Origin: Nocardia brevicatena NBRC 12119
GTDB lineage: Bacteria; Actinomycetota; Actinomycetes; Mycobacteriales; Mycobacteriaceae
DNA: 64,000 nt
NCBI RefSeq assembly: GCF_000308495.1
Contig: NZ_BAFU01000007.1
Location: 1-64,000, forward strand
Direction: 5' to 3'
This document shows positions 17,120 to 27,457 of the stretch, in pieces. A model generated the notes under the pieces. The model worked only from the letters and a program-made list of their open reading frames with translations, was not told where the DNA came from and did not search any database. Numbering within the stretch: position 1 is the stretch's first letter; each line of letters opens with the position of its first letter. The position numbers and the translations under genes were made by a program.

Positions 17120-19474
17120 ATGAACCGCAAGACAGTGTTTCGCACCCTGGCGATAATCGCGGGCATCGTGCTCGTGATCTATCTGTTCAGCTATTTCGGC
17201 AACGATACGCGCGGCTGGCAGAGTGTCGACACCTCGGTGGCCCTGAGCCAGCTCGAGGACAAGGCCAACGTCAAGCATGTTCAGATCGACGATCGGGAAC
17301 AGCAGCTGCGGATCGAGCTGAACAACGGCAACGACGCGACCGAGGGTCAGAGCAAGATCATCGCCAAGTATCCGGGCGGTAGCGACACCTCGGCCCAGAT
17401 CTTCCAGGCCGTGCGCGGCTCCGGCGCGCCGTACAACACCGTCGTGCGGCAGGAGAGCTGGTTCACCCAGATCCTGCTGTTCGTCCTGCCGATGATCATC
17501 CTGCTGGGCCTGTTCATCTTCGTGATGTCCCGGATGCAGGGCGGTGGCCGCGGCGGCATGATGGGCTTCGGCAAATCCAAGGCCAAACAGCTGTCCAAGG
17601 ACATGCCCAAGACCACCTTCGCCGATGTGGCCGGCGCCGACGAGGCGGTCGAAGAGCTCTACGAGATCAAGGACTTCCTGCAGAACCCGGTGCGCTACCA
17701 GGCGCTCGGCGCCAAGATCCCCAAGGGTGTACTGCTCTACGGTCCGCCCGGTACCGGTAAGACGCTGCTCGCCCGCGCCGTCGCCGGGGAGGCGGGTGTG
17801 CCGTTCTTCACCATCTCCGGTTCGGACTTCGTGGAGATGTTCGTCGGTGTCGGTGCTTCCCGGGTCCGGGACCTGTTCGAACAGGCCAAGCAGAACAGCC
17901 CGTGCATCATCTTCGTCGACGAGATCGACGCCGTCGGACGCCAGCGCGGCGCCGGTCTCGGTGGCGGTCACGACGAGCGCGAACAGACCTTGAACCAGCT
18001 GCTGGTGGAGATGGACGGTTTCGGCGACCGCACCGGCATCATCCTCATCGCGGCCACCAACCGCCCCGATATCCTCGACCCCGCGCTGCTGCGCCCCGGG
18101 CGATTCGACCGTCAGATCCCGGTCACCAATCCCGACCTGGCCGGGCGCCGCGCCATCCTGCGGGTGCACTCGCAGGGCAAGCCGATCGCACCGGACGCCG
18201 ACCTGGACGGACTGGCCAAGCGGACCGTCGGTATGTCCGGCGCCGATCTGGCCAATGTGATCAACGAGGCCGCCCTGCTGACCGCCCGGGAGAACGGTTC
18301 GATGATCACCGGGGAGGCGCTCGAGGAGTCGGTCGACCGGGTTATCGGCGGCCCACGCCGCAAGAGCCGCATCATCAGCGAACACGAGAAGAAGATCACC
18401 GCCTACCATGAGGGCGGTCACACCCTGGCCGCCTGGGCGATGCCCGATATCGAGCCGGTGTACAAGGTGACCATTCTCGCTCGCGGCCGCACCGGCGGAC
18501 ACGCCATGACGGTGCCCGAGGACGACAAGGGCCTGATGACCCGATCGGAGATGATCTCCCGCCTGGTCATGGCCATGGGTGGTCGCGCCGCCGAGGAACT
18601 GGTGTTCGCCGAGCCGACCACCGGCGCGTCCTCCGATATCGACCAGGCCACCAAGATCGCCCGGGCCATGGTCACCGAATACGGTATGAGCGCGAAGCTG
18701 GGTGCCGTCCGCTACGGCCAGGACCACGGCGACCCGTTCCTCGGCCGTTCCATGGGCACCGCTTCCGACTACTCGCACGAGGTGGCGGGTGCCATCGACG
18801 AAGAAGTGCGCAACCTGATCGAGGCCGCGCACACCGAGGCGTGGGCCATCCTCAACGAGTACCGCGATGTGCTCGACGATCTGGCCACAGCGCTGCTGGA
18901 GCGGGAGACCCTCCACCGCAGGGAGCTCGAGACGATCCTCACCGCGGTGCAGAAGCGCCCAAGGATCACCGTCTTCAACGATTTCGGCGAACGGGTGCCC
19001 TCGGACAAGCCGCCGGTCAAGACCCCCGGGGAACTGGCCGCCGAACGCGGCGAACCCTGGCCGCCGGAACCGGCGCACAGGCCCGCGGTGCCCGCGACCA
19101 CCGCGGTCGGCCCGGCGAACGGCTATCCGCAGCCCGCCGATACTCCGGCGCAGCCGGGCTACGGCCACCCGCCCGCCGGCTACCCGCTGCCGCCACAGCC
19201 GGCCCCGGCCTATCCGGGACGCGGCACTCAGGGCTCCCGACCCGACTACGGCGCTCCCGCCGGATGGTCGGCTCCCGGATGGCCGCCGCAGCAGGAACCG
19301 CAGCCGTCCGGTGCCCGGCCCGGCTACGGCGGGCTGCCGGCCTCGGCCCCGGAGCAGTCGCACGGTTACCGGCGGCCGGACGGCGGTCACGAACACAACC
19401 CGGGCGAAACCGGGGATGACGCCGGTGGCGAGGGGGCGACCCGCCCCTGGGATGAACCGAACGGTCGGCACTGA
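17120..19474 (+). CDS. ftsH: ATP-dependent zinc metalloprotease FtsH
   Basis: 784-residue membrane-anchored AAA+ protease degrading misassembled membrane and short-lived cytosolic proteins. Order: first span (~8-25), extracytoplasmic domain, second span (~115-137), AAA domain with GPPGTGKT near 208 and IIFVDEID, second region of homology with RPGRFDRQ, then peptidase M41 with HEGGH near 430. The zinc motif reads HEGGH rather than HEAGH, which keeps both His and the Glu. The last ~150 residues are a Pro/Gly-rich disordered tail. Followed 73 bp later by folE, as in mycobacteria. Confidence 0.97.
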   Translation: MNRKTVFRTLAIIAGIVLVIYLFSYFGNDTRGWQSVDTSVALSQLEDKANVKHVQIDDREQQLRIELNNGNDATEGQSKIIAKYPGGSDTSAQIFQAVRGSGAPYNTVVRQESWFTQILLFVLPMIILLGLFIFVMSRMQGGGRGGMMGFGKSKAKQLSKDMPKTTFADVAGADEAVEELYEIKDFLQNPVRYQALGAKIPKGVLLYGPPGTGKTLLARAVAGEAGVPFFTISGSDFVEMFVGVGASRVRDLFEQAKQNSPCIIFVDEIDAVGRQRGAGLGGGHDEREQTLNQLLVEMDGFGDRTGIILIAATNRPDILDPALLRPGRFDRQIPVTNPDLAGRRAILRVHSQGKPIAPDADLDGLAKRTVGMSGADLANVINEAALLTARENGSMITGEALEESVDRVIGGPRRKSRIISEHEKKITAYHEGGHTLAAWAMPDIEPVYKVTILARGRTGGHAMTVPEDDKGLMTRSEMISRLVMAMGGRAAEELVFAEPTTGASSDIDQATKIARAMVTEYGMSAKLGAVRYGQDHGDPFLGRSMGTASDYSHEVAGAIDEEVRNLIEAAHTEAWAILNEYRDVLDDLATALLERETLHRRELETILTAVQKRPRITVFNDFGERVPSDKPPVKTPGELAAERGEPWPPEPAHRPAVPATTAVGPANGYPQPADTPAQPGYGHPPAGYPLPPQPAPAYPGRGTQGSRPDYGAPAGWSAPGWPPQQEPQPSGARPGYGGLPASAPEQSHGYRRPDGGHEHNPGETGDDAGGEGATRPWDEPNGRH

Positions 19475-19547
19475 CCAGCGCGGTTTACGCTCGGTCACCG
19501 ATGGTGTCAGGCGCACAGCCGCACCTGAGATTTGGAGGTGTCCTCTA

Positions 19548-20231
19548 TTGTCGGCCAATCAGCACAGCAATGGCCGGGTGCCCGCTGCTCCGGATATACC
19601 TACCGATCTGGGTGATACGGCCGAGATCGATGGCCGAATACTCGTTGCGCGGCATACCGGCAAACCGTTCGATCAGCCGCGGGCCGAGGCCGCGATACGG
19701 GAACTGCTGATCGCGGTCGGGGAGGACCCCGACCGCCCGGGCCTGGTGGACACCCCCGCCCGGGTGGCCCGCGCCTACCGCGAAATGTTCGCCGGCCTCT
19801 ACGTGGAACCGGACCGGGTCCTCGACACCACCTTCGACGAGGAACACCAGGAGCTGGTGCTGGTCCGGGACATCCCGATGTACTCGACCTGCGAACACCA
19901 TCTGGTCTCGTTCCACGGTGTCGCGCACGTCGGCTATATCCCCGGCCCGCACGGTCGGGTCACCGGCCTGTCCAAACTGGCCCGGCTGGTCGACCTGTAC
20001 GCCAAACGTCCCCAGGTACAGGAACGGCTGACCAGCCAGATCGCCGACGCCGTCATGCGCAAACTGGACCCGCGCGGGGCCATCGTGGTGATCGAGGCCG
20101 AACATCTGTGCATGGCCATGCGGGGTATTCGCAAGCCGGGCGCCAGCACCACCACATCGGCGGTTCGTGGCCTGCTGCAGACCAACGCGGCCTCGCGCGC
20201 CGAGGCCCTCGAACTGATTCTGCGCAAGTGA
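19548..20231 (+). CDS. folE: GTP cyclohydrolase I
   Basis: First enzyme of folate synthesis, GTP to dihydroneopterin triphosphate. 227 residues. Zinc ligands are visible in [10 protein letters not shown] and HLCMAMRG; the C-terminal [14 protein letters not shown] is characteristic. Start is an unusual TTG at 19548, chosen because GGAGG lies 9 nt upstream (19534-19538) and no ATG or GTG fits the conserved N-terminus. The stop overlaps the GTG of folP (GTGA). Confidence 0.95.
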   Translation: MSANQHSNGRVPAAPDIPTDLGDTAEIDGRILVARHTGKPFDQPRAEAAIRELLIAVGEDPDRPGLVDTPARVARAYREMFAGLYVEPDRVLDTTFDEEHQELVLVRDIPMYSTCEHHLVSFHGVAHVGYIPGPHGRVTGLSKLARLVDLYAKRPQVQERLTSQIADAVMRKLDPRGAIVVIEAEHLCMAMRGIRKPGASTTTSAVRGLLQTNAASRAEALELILRK

Positions 20232-21163
20232 CCGACCAGCCACCGGCCACCAGGGACCCGGCCGCCGGAGTACACCGGCCGCTGTTCGGGGTCGTGCCGC
20301 AGCCCGGGGTGACCCCGCGACAGGGACGGTCGTGTGTGGTGATGGGTGTGGTGAACGTCACCGGCGATTCGTTCTCCGACGGCGGCCGCTACCTCGATCC
20401 GGATCTGGCGGTCGGGCACGGGGTGCGGCTGTTCGAGAACGGCGCCGACATCATCGACGTGGGCGGGGAGTCGACCCGCCCCGGCGCGGTCCGCATCGAT
20501 CCGGAGACCGAGACATCCCGGGTGGTCCCGGTGATTCGGGGACTGGTCGCCGCCGGTGTCCCCACCAGCGTGGACACCATGCGCGCGCGGGTCGCGGAGG
20601 CGGCCATCGCGGCCGGGGTCTCGGTGGTCAACGACGTATCCGGCGGGCGCGCCGACCCGGCCATGGTCGAGGTCGTCGCCGACGCCGGGGTGCCCTGGAT
20701 CCTCATGCATTGGCGGGCGGCCGCGGACTACCGGCACACCGGTCCGGCCGACCGCTATGACGATGTGGTCGCCGAGGTGCGCGCGGAACTGCACGCCCAA
20801 GTGCAGCGCGCGATCTCCGCCGGGGTCGATCCGGCCCGGTTGCTCCTGGACCCCGGCCTCGGTTTCGCGAAGACAAACGAGCACAACTGGGCGCTGCTCG
20901 CCGCGCTGCCCGAGTTCGTCGCCGACGGGTTGCCGGTCCTGATCGGCGCCTCCCGCAAACGTTTCCTCGGCACCCTGCTGGCCGACGAGACCGGCCCGCG
21001 GCCGCCGGATGGCCGGGAAACCGCCACCGCGACCATCTCGGCGCTGGCCGCGCTGCACGGTGCCTGGGGTGTGCGGGTGCACGACGTGCGCGGCTCGCTG
21101 GACGCCATCGCGGTGACCGACGCCTGGCAGCGGTCCCGCAGGGTGGCGGGAGCCACGCGGTGA
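20228..21163 (+). CDS. folP: dihydropteroate synthase
   Basis: 311 residues. Condenses 6-hydroxymethyl-dihydropterin diphosphate with p-aminobenzoate; sulfonamide target. Motifs: [47 protein letters not shown] and [10 protein letters not shown]. The GTG start overlaps the folE stop by GTGA. A ~35-residue polar N-terminal extension precedes the TIM barrel. Overlaps folB in the same way. Confidence 0.96.
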   Translation: MTDQPPATRDPAAGVHRPLFGVVPQPGVTPRQGRSCVVMGVVNVTGDSFSDGGRYLDPDLAVGHGVRLFENGADIIDVGGESTRPGAVRIDPETETSRVVPVIRGLVAAGVPTSVDTMRARVAEAAIAAGVSVVNDVSGGRADPAMVEVVADAGVPWILMHWRAAADYRHTGPADRYDDVVAEVRAELHAQVQRAISAGVDPARLLLDPGLGFAKTNEHNWALLAALPEFVADGLPVLIGASRKRFLGTLLADETGPRPPDGRETATATISALAALHGAWGVRVHDVRGSLDAIAVTDAWQRSRRVAGATR

Positions 21164-21558
21164 ACGGTGCGCCGCCGCCGGCCACCGACCGGATCGAACT
21201 GCGTGGTCTGCGGGTGTTCGGATATCACGGTGTTTACGACCACGAACGCCGCGAGGGCCAAGAGTTCATCGTCGACCTGACGGTGTGGTTGGATATCTCC
21301 GCCGCCGCCGCGACCGACGATCTCGCCGCCACCGTCGACTACGGCGGCCTGGCCGATCTGGCGGTACGGATCGTGCAGGGCCCGCCCCGCGATCTGATCG
21401 AGACGGTTGCCGTCGAGATCGCCGATGCCGTGCTGGCCGATGATTCTCGAATCGAGGACGTGGAGGTGGTGGTGCACAAACCTGCCGCGCCCATCCCACA
21501 CCGGTTCGCCGATGTCCGCGTGGTCACCCGTCGGTCCCGGGAACGGCTGGTCGGATGA
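21160..21558 (+). CDS. folB: dihydroneopterin aldolase
   Basis: 132 residues. Cleaves dihydroneopterin to 6-hydroxymethyl-dihydropterin and glycolaldehyde. [16 protein letters not shown] with its pterin-binding Glu and the [12 protein letters not shown] strand with catalytic Lys are present. GTG start at 21160 overlaps the folP stop; its own stop overlaps the ATG of folK, so the fol genes form one translationally coupled operon. Confidence 0.95.
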   Translation: MNGAPPPATDRIELRGLRVFGYHGVYDHERREGQEFIVDLTVWLDISAAAATDDLAATVDYGGLADLAVRIVQGPPRDLIETVAVEIADAVLADDSRIEDVEVVVHKPAAPIPHRFADVRVVTRRSRERLVG

Positions 21559-22106
21559 GCCGCGCGGTGCTGTCCATCGGCTCGAATATGGGGGATCGGC
21601 TCGCATTGCTGCGCAGTGTGGTCGACGGCCTGGGTGCCCGCGTGCTCGCGGTATCGGCGGTATACGCCACGGCCCCGTGGGGCGGTGTCGAACAGGACGA
21701 TTTCCTCAACGCCGTGGTGTTGGCGGACGACCCGGACTACCGCTGCCGGGACTGGTTGCGGCGCGGGCGGGAATTCGAGGCCGCCGCCGACCGGGTACGC
21801 ACGGTGCGCTGGGGCGCGCGCACACTCGACGTGGATATCGTCTGGTGCGCGGAACCGGTCGACGGCGAACCGGTGGCGTGCCGAAGCGACGACCCCGAGC
21901 TGACCCTGCCGCATCCGCAGGCCCACCGGCGGGCCTTCGTTCTGGTGCCGTGGCTGGATGTGATGCCGGAGGCGACCTTGGAAGTCGATGGCGTCGTGTA
22001 CAGCGTGCGGGCCCTGCTGGACGGCCTGGAGCCCGAGGAGCGGTCGGGCATACGACGTACCGAGTTGTCGCTGGTCGCGGGACCGGCCGGGGAGATCACA
22101 CCGTGA
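21555..22106 (+). CDS. folK: 2-amino-4-hydroxy-6-hydroxymethyldihydropteridine diphosphokinase
   Basis: 183 residues. Transfers pyrophosphate from ATP to 6-hydroxymethyl-dihydropterin, giving the folP substrate. Motifs: [25 protein letters not shown] with the metal-binding aspartates, and [17 protein letters not shown] overlap with folB upstream and GTGA overlap with the DUF3180 gene downstream. Confidence 0.95.
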   Translation: MSRAVLSIGSNMGDRLALLRSVVDGLGARVLAVSAVYATAPWGGVEQDDFLNAVVLADDPDYRCRDWLRRGREFEAAADRVRTVRWGARTLDVDIVWCAEPVDGEPVACRSDDPELTLPHPQAHRRAFVLVPWLDVMPEATLEVDGVVYSVRALLDGLEPEERSGIRRTELSLVAGPAGEITP

Positions 22107-22579
22107 AACTGAAGCCCACCCGGGTCCGGGAACTGTTTGCCATCGCCTTGATCGCGACCCTTGTCGCCTGGGTGGCCACCCGCATCGCCTACGACAGCTT
22201 CCCACCGATTTCCAATTTCGCCGGTGCCTCCCTGTATCCGGTGGCGGCGATCGAGGCCGCGCTCGGGTTCTTCATCCGGGCCCGCGTCAACGACAGCCAG
22301 ATCGGTGCGGACCGTCACCAACTGCATCCCATCACCGTGGCGCGCGCGGTCGCGCTGGCCAAGGCCTCGGCGCAGGTCGGTGCTGCCGCTGCCGGCGTGT
22401 GGCTGGGTTTCCTGGGATGGGTGTTCCCGCAACGCGGAACCCTCCGGGCGGCCGCCGCCGATTCACCGGGCGCGCTGATCGGGTGCGGCGCCGGTATCGC
22501 TCTGGTCGTGGCCGCGCTGTGGCTCGAGTACTGCTGCCGCGCCCCCGAGGATCCCACCGACACCCCTGCCGCTCCGTAA
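22103..22579 (+). CDS. DUF3180 membrane protein
   Basis: 158 residues with four hydrophobic segments (near residues 10-28, 37-54, 85-112 and 123-143). Matches the DUF3180 family that follows folK in mycobacteria (Rv3605c equivalent). Translation starts inside the folK stop (GTGA). The conserved link to fol genes suggests an envelope or transport role connected with folates, but no activity is known. Confidence 0.85.
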   Translation: MKLKPTRVRELFAIALIATLVAWVATRIAYDSFPPISNFAGASLYPVAAIEAALGFFIRARVNDSQIGADRHQLHPITVARAVALAKASAQVGAAAAGVWLGFLGWVFPQRGTLRAAAADSPGALIGCGAGIALVVAALWLEYCCRAPEDPTDTPAAP

Positions 22580-22682
22580 CGGTCGCCCGGGAGTTCCGCC
22601 CACGAGAAGCCGCCTACCTTGTCATATCGATCACGACATCGTGACCTGGGCGGATGGGCGGATCGCCGCTACTCTTGCGGAT

Positions 22683-23732
22683 ATGGTTTCACCCTCCCGT
22701 AGCAGTGTTTCTCCGACGCAACGGGAAGACACGGGAAAGCTGTTCATCGGTGTGTTGGTTCTGCTCGGCCTGGTCGCCGGCGTGCTCCTTGCTCTCAGCG
22801 AGAGCGTCCAGTTCATTCGGGTCGGTGTCGTTGTCGCCCTGTGGGCCGCGGTACTGAGCGCCATCGCGGCCACGAAGTACCGGAAGGAAGCCGAGCTCGG
22901 CAAGGCCCGGGCCGACGACCTGAAGACGGTGTATCGGCTCCAGCTCGAGCGTGAGATCAACGCGCGCCGTGAGTACGAACTCGGTGTCGAGGCCCGGGTG
23001 CGCGCCGAAGTGAACGCCGAGGCGGCCGAGATGGCCGCTCTGCAGGCCGAACTGTCCATACTCCGACAACATCTGGAGCGACTCTTCGACGGTGACCTGC
23101 CGGTCGACCGGCCCGCCCTGCACGCCGGTTCCTTCCGCGTTCCGCAACTGGTGGGCGTCGCGAGCGGGGAGTCGGAAAAAGTGTCCGCACGGACCGACGG
23201 CGAACCCGGTGCGGCGACCATCCGCAGTACCGTGACACCCGTCTACGAGTCCGAGAATCCCGCCCACCCGCAGTTCGCGAGCCCGGACGACGACCCGGTC
23301 ACCGCCGAATTCGGCATCCTCGTCCTGGACCAGAACGAGGATGCCGCCTGCGACGGATCCGGTGAATCGACCGGCGACAGTGTGGACCATACCGAGAAAA
23401 GGCGAGCCGGATCGTCCTCGTCGCGATGGGCGGATGCGTTCACCCGGTTCCACGACGAACCCGAACCCGCTGCGAAGGGTGACGCCGAGCCCGCCGGCGA
23501 CCCGACACCGGCGGATGCCGCGGCCGAATCGGCCACCGGCGCGGACCGCCCCGCTCAGGACACGTCGTCTCCGGAGCAGGGCGTCGAATGGCCGCGTGCC
23601 CGGAAACCGGTGGCCGACGAATCGACCACGTCCCGGCGCCGTCGCCACGGCCGGGCGGACGCCGGCGAATCGCGGCGCCTGTCCGTTGCCGAGATCATGG
23701 CCAACCTGCGGGAAGAAGACCACCACAGTTAG
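22683..23732 (+). CDS. DUF6779-type membrane protein with coiled coil
   Basis: 349 residues. Two adjacent membrane segments (~20-36 and 43-60) are followed by a long charged helix, KARADDLKTVYRLQLEREIN and on, typical of coiled coil, then about 200 residues of acidic, Pro/Ala/Asp-rich disordered sequence ending in RRLSVAEIMANLREED. Equivalent in position and layout to mycobacterial Rv3604c. Role unknown. ATG at 22683 sits 7 nt after TACTCT, so leaderless. Confidence 0.75.
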   Translation: MVSPSRSSVSPTQREDTGKLFIGVLVLLGLVAGVLLALSESVQFIRVGVVVALWAAVLSAIAATKYRKEAELGKARADDLKTVYRLQLEREINARREYELGVEARVRAEVNAEAAEMAALQAELSILRQHLERLFDGDLPVDRPALHAGSFRVPQLVGVASGESEKVSARTDGEPGAATIRSTVTPVYESENPAHPQFASPDDDPVTAEFGILVLDQNEDAACDGSGESTGDSVDHTEKRRAGSSSSRWADAFTRFHDEPEPAAKGDAEPAGDPTPADAAAESATGADRPAQDTSSPEQGVEWPRARKPVADESTTSRRRRHGRADAGESRRLSVAEIMANLREEDHHS

Positions 23733-23830
23733 ATCGGAGCCACCCGCTGTCGACCGCCCGCACCCGGCGAGTGGCATATCGAAGAACGCGACGTTTCCCA
23801 CTACCGAACCAGTAGACGGCGGCGGTGACG

Positions 23831-23857
23831 TCGGGGACCGGGTGACCGAGTCCCCGA
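23831..23857. terminator. terminator candidate between convergent genes
   Basis: TCGGGGAC and GTCCCCGA form an 8-bp stem with an 11-nt loop in the gap between the convergent DUF6779 and P450 genes. Confidence 0.5.
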
Positions 23858-23908
23858 GACACCCCCATGGTTCAAGGCCCGTCGACGGGGGAAGTGCTTT
23901 ATCGGTCC

Positions 23909-25180
23909 TCAGTCGGTGACGTGGTCGAAGTCGATGAGCAGGTGCCGGGGGCCGCGGATAACTTGGCTTCGCCGATACGGTGGTGGATCGACGACCAGGC
24001 GGGGTATGGCGATGCGGCGCAGGAAGGTCTCCAGCGCCAGGTTGACTTCCAGTCGTGCGAGCGGGCCGCCCAGGCAGGTGTGGATGCCGCTGCCCCAGCC
24101 GAAATGCTCGTTGTCGGGGCGTTGGAGGTCGAAGCGGTTCGGGTTGGCGAATCTGTTCGGGTCGCGGTTGGCGGCGGCGTAGACCAGATACACCGCTGCC
24201 CCTTTCGGGATGACCGTGCCGGCGATGTCGATATCGGCGGTGGCGCTGCGGCTGGGGAAGAACTGTACCGCCGCCTGCAGTCGTTGGACCTCTTCGATCG
24301 CGCGAGGGAGCAATTCCGGCCGGCTGCGCAGCAGGTCATAGGAGCCAGGGTTGCGCAGCAGCGTCATCACACAGTTGGAAACGGTGTTGACCGTCGAGTC
24401 GTGACCGGCGACAAGCAGCAGCATCGCATTGGACAACGCCTGTTCGGGCGGCATCGGACCGTCGGGACCGCTGTCGTGGAGCAATTTGGACACCAATCCC
24501 TCGCCGGGCTCGCGCTGGAGCTGCTCGATCAGATCGGCCATATATCGTGTGAGCGCGTCACGGCTTGCCCGGCCCTTCTCGACACGGGCCCTGCCTTGTT
24601 CGGTATTCGCGTCCGGGCCCAGATCCGTACCGGTCAACATGTCGTGGATCCAGGCGTGGAATATGGGCTCGTCCGCGAGCGGGACACCGAGGATTTTGCA
24701 AATCACCGCAACCGGCACCGGGTAGGCGTAATCATCGACCACATCCAATCGGGTCCTGCCACTGGCCTTGATGTCGTCGAGCAGCCGGTTGCACAGGCGC
24801 ACGATGTCGGGCTCTGTGCCGGGGATGACATCGGGTGAATGCGGTGGGCCGAAGTGGCGCATCACCTGCCGACGCGCCCGATCGTGATCGGGGGGATCGG
24901 ACATGATGATGCTCGGCCGGCGACCGTGGGCCCTCATGCCCTCGGCGCCGGGTTCCGAGTCGGCGCCTGCCGGCAGGTCGGCGCTCACCGGGTTGCGGCC
25001 GATATCGGAGCTGATCCGGGGGTCGTGGGCCAGCGCCAGCAGTTCCCGATAGCCGGTCACCACGTACAGGTTGTCGGCCACTCGCGCGACCGGGGTCTTG
25101 CGCAGTTCGTCGAAGAACGGATACGGGTCTGCGCGGTGTTCGTATTTCATCGCCTCCGCCCAGGTGGTTGCTGCGGTCAT
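23909..25180 (-). CDS. cytochrome P450 monooxygenase
   Basis: 423-residue soluble bacterial P450. The heme-ligand motif FGWGSGIHTCLGG places the thiolate at Cys369; the I-helix oxygen-activation motif AGHDST and the ExxR of the K-helix (EEVQR) are intact. It receives electrons from the reductase and ferredoxin encoded just upstream, forming a class I system. The substrate cannot be told from sequence. Start ATG 25180 has AGGGAG 6 nt upstream; the 13-bp gap from the reductase stop indicates one transcript. The cassette lies between the equivalents of mycobacterial Rv3604c and Rv3603c. Confidence 0.93.
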   Translation of the reverse strand: MTAATTWAEAMKYEHRADPYPFFDELRKTPVARVADNLYVVTGYRELLALAHDPRISSDIGRNPVSADLPAGADSEPGAEGMRAHGRRPSIIMSDPPDHDRARRQVMRHFGPPHSPDVIPGTEPDIVRLCNRLLDDIKASGRTRLDVVDDYAYPVPVAVICKILGVPLADEPIFHAWIHDMLTGTDLGPDANTEQGRARVEKGRASRDALTRYMADLIEQLQREPGEGLVSKLLHDSGPDGPMPPEQALSNAMLLLVAGHDSTVNTVSNCVMTLLRNPGSYDLLRSRPELLPRAIEEVQRLQAAVQFFPSRSATADIDIAGTVIPKGAAVYLVYAAANRDPNRFANPNRFDLQRPDNEHFGWGSGIHTCLGGPLARLEVNLALETFLRRIAIPRLVVDPPPYRRSQVIRGPRHLLIDFDHVTD

Positions 25181-25193
25181 ATCGGCTCCCTGG

Positions 25194-26585
25194 TCAGTGG
25201 AACTCGGCGGCCCGTGAGGTGGGGTCATGTCCGGTCAGCACCACGGTGGGGATCTCGGTCGGCACTCGCGGGTCGGGGAAACGGGCCGGCATCGGGATCG
25301 GTGCCGCGGCCTGGTCATAGCCCGGCGGTGGTGGTGGGAACGGCGCCGAGCGCTCGATCATCGCCGCGTAGTACTGGAGCCATTTGCCGTGATCGAATGT
25401 CACCGCACCTACGATGCGGCCTCGGCGGCCGTAGGCTGCGGCAAAGCGATAGTCCTCGGGACAACCCTGGGTGAACACGACCTCATCGCCGAACGAGCAC
25501 ACACCCACACCCTTGATGTTCACTCCGAATTGGGCCGACCAGAACGACGGCAGCGGCAGATGCGGTCGCCGGCCGGGCTCCAGACCGATCATGTTGTTCG
25601 CGGCGACCTGCGCCCCGCACACGGCGTTGTCCCAATGCTCCATCGAGATGAACTGGTACTCGTACAGCACGTGTGGCCGGCGCGCGACATCTCCGGCCAC
25701 AAAGATGCTGTCGGTCACCACCCCGTTGATGTCGAATGCGCGACAGCCCGCATCGCAACCAACCCCCCAGAAGCCGGCGGCCAGCCCGGCGCCTTGCAAC
25801 CATTCTACGTTGCGAATCGACCCCAATGACGCCACCACCACATCGGCATCCACCGTGGTGCCATCCGACAGCCGGGCGCGGCGCACATGCCCGTCGGCGT
25901 CGCCGTCGAGAGCTTCCACCGATACGCCTGTGCGCAGGTCGACGCCGGCATCGCGCTGCATCTGGGCAGCGATATCGGCGAGTACCCCTCCCAGCGGCCC
26001 CGCCAGCGGGCCACTCCCGCGCTCGGTAACGGTCACCGGCAGTCCCAGTGCGCGGCACACCGAGGCCATCTCCGAGCCGATGAACCCCGAGCCGACGACG
26101 AGAACCCGCTTCGGCCCCGCATGCAGCGCCGCCTGCAATCGGGCCGCGTCATCACAGGTGCGCAGCGTGAACACCCCCTGCAGGACACCCTCGGCCGGGT
26201 TGGACCACGGTCGTGCCCGCACACCGGTGGCGATGAGCAGTCGGTCGTAGGGCACCGTGTCCCCGGTGGCCAACAAGACCCGCCGGTTTGCCCGGTCCAA
26301 ACCGGTCGCGGCCACACCCAGACGCCAGTCGGCATCGACGGCTCGCATACAGGGAAGTTTGGTGTGATCGGCGCGAACCCATCCCTGGAGGACCTGTTTG
26401 GACAGCGGCGGCCGGTCGTAGGGTTCGTGCGGCTCAGCGCCGATGAGTGTCAAAGAACCGTGGAAACCCTTATCCCGCAAGGCTTCCGCGGCACGAAGCC
26501 CGGCCAACGACGCCCCCACGATCACGATGCGGCCCTCGGCCCGAAACGTCTTGACCAGGTCGGCGGCCAGCGACGCGGTGCTCAC
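25194..26585 (-). CDS. ferredoxin reductase (FAD/NAD(P)H)
   Basis: 463 residues. An FAD-binding GASLAGLRAAEAL segment near the N-terminus, an EPYDRPPLSK motif typical of rubredoxin/putidaredoxin-reductase relatives, an NAD(P)H site VVGSGFIGSEMASV and FAGDVA before the C-terminal reductase domain. Shuttles electrons from NAD(P)H to the neighbouring ferredoxin. The GTG start at 26585 is 1 nt after the ferredoxin stop. The last ~45 residues are Pro-rich. Confidence 0.9.
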   Translation of the reverse strand: MSTASLAADLVKTFRAEGRIVIVGASLAGLRAAEALRDKGFHGSLTLIGAEPHEPYDRPPLSKQVLQGWVRADHTKLPCMRAVDADWRLGVAATGLDRANRRVLLATGDTVPYDRLLIATGVRARPWSNPAEGVLQGVFTLRTCDDAARLQAALHAGPKRVLVVGSGFIGSEMASVCRALGLPVTVTERGSGPLAGPLGGVLADIAAQMQRDAGVDLRTGVSVEALDGDADGHVRRARLSDGTTVDADVVVASLGSIRNVEWLQGAGLAAGFWGVGCDAGCRAFDINGVVTDSIFVAGDVARRPHVLYEYQFISMEHWDNAVCGAQVAANNMIGLEPGRRPHLPLPSFWSAQFGVNIKGVGVCSFGDEVVFTQGCPEDYRFAAAYGRRGRIVGAVTFDHGKWLQYYAAMIERSAPFPPPPPGYDQAAAPIPMPARFPDPRVPTEIPTVVLTGHDPTSRAAEFH

Positions 26586-26586
26586 G

Positions 26587-26799
26587 TCACCGCCTCCCAC
26601 TGTTCGGGGTGTAGGTCTGCACCAGGATCGCCTGTACCGGGCACGCCGCCGCCGCCCGCAGAACACGGAGGCGCTGCGAGTCATCGGGGTTGGGGTCGTA
26701 GGCCAGCGCCTCCTCACCCAACAGTTCGAGCACATCCGGTGCCAGTGGAACGCACTGCGCATACCCCTGACACCGGTTCAGGTCAACCACAATGCGCAT
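26587..26799 (-). CDS. [3Fe-4S]-type ferredoxin, P450 redox partner
   Basis: 70 residues with three cluster cysteines: CQGYAQC (residues 10 and 16, with Tyr where a fourth Cys would stand in [4Fe-4S] proteins) and AAACP near the C-terminus. This is the common P450-associated ferredoxin type in actinomycetes. AAGGAG lies upstream of the ATG. First gene of the ferredoxin-reductase-P450 operon, so the operon promoter should lie in 26800-27000. Confidence 0.92.
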   Translation of the reverse strand: MRIVVDLNRCQGYAQCVPLAPDVLELLGEEALAYDPNPDDSQRLRVLRAAAACPVQAILVQTYTPNSGRR

Positions 26800-27457
26800 T
26801 TCTCAGCTCCTTATCCGAGCCGTGTCCCGATGTGGTCCCCGCGAAACCGTTTACGGGCCGGAAAGCGCTTACGCTCGCAAATTCGACGTGAACTCCCAGA
26901 AGGTGGTCACGTCCGAATAAAGTGCCGGGCGGGCACCTCGCCAAGGATTCGTAGCATCCGATATCGATGGTATTCGCGTACGCCGGCCGATGGCCACCTG
27001 CCATGTTCGGCCTCTCGCCCATACGAGGCACTACGCCGGCCGCCCACCCGGTGACGGATGCCTTCGCCGAGTGCGGACCAACCCGCCGGATGGTCTTCGA
27101 TTACCTGAGCCACTCCGCACCACGATGGACGATATTTGCGTGAACGGCGGGCCTCGTTCGTTTCGGAGTGCTCGCGGAGGATGACTGCTTCCGGGCGCCG
27201 CTGCCACGGCCGGACGGTCCTCGGTTCGATCACATGGCCAGTGGCACCCGGCCCACGCCGGACCGAACGCGACGACAGTGGTTCGATCGGTCGGGATGTT
27301 CTTCGCGTCCCGGTAAGCGTAGGAGTCACCGCACCGGGTCCGGATGCGGTGTATATCACGTGCGCGGGCATGGCGTCGGTCGCGGCGGGCCCATATCCTC
27401 GTTCCGTAACGTCCGGTACCCGCACGGCGGGACTGGAACGACATCGAGAGGACACTG
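26800..27457. other. 658-bp divergent spacer without a supported gene
   Basis: Lies between the P450 operon and the DUF2520 gene. Several frames are open by virtue of high GC, but none has a recognisable protein pattern or a good ribosome site. It must contain the two divergent promoters. No local regulator gene for the P450 operon is visible. A decayed gene is possible but cannot be shown. Confidence 0.5.

Noticed and set aside
16952-19558. Long open frame antisense to ftsH (minus strand, ~870 codons)
   Set aside because: Low-complexity Gly/Arg/Val-rich translation and complete overlap with ftsH mark it as a shadow.
26800-27457. Possible regulator gene in the P450 divergent spacer
   Set aside because: Open frames exist in several phases but none shows a helix-turn-helix or any other recognisable pattern.
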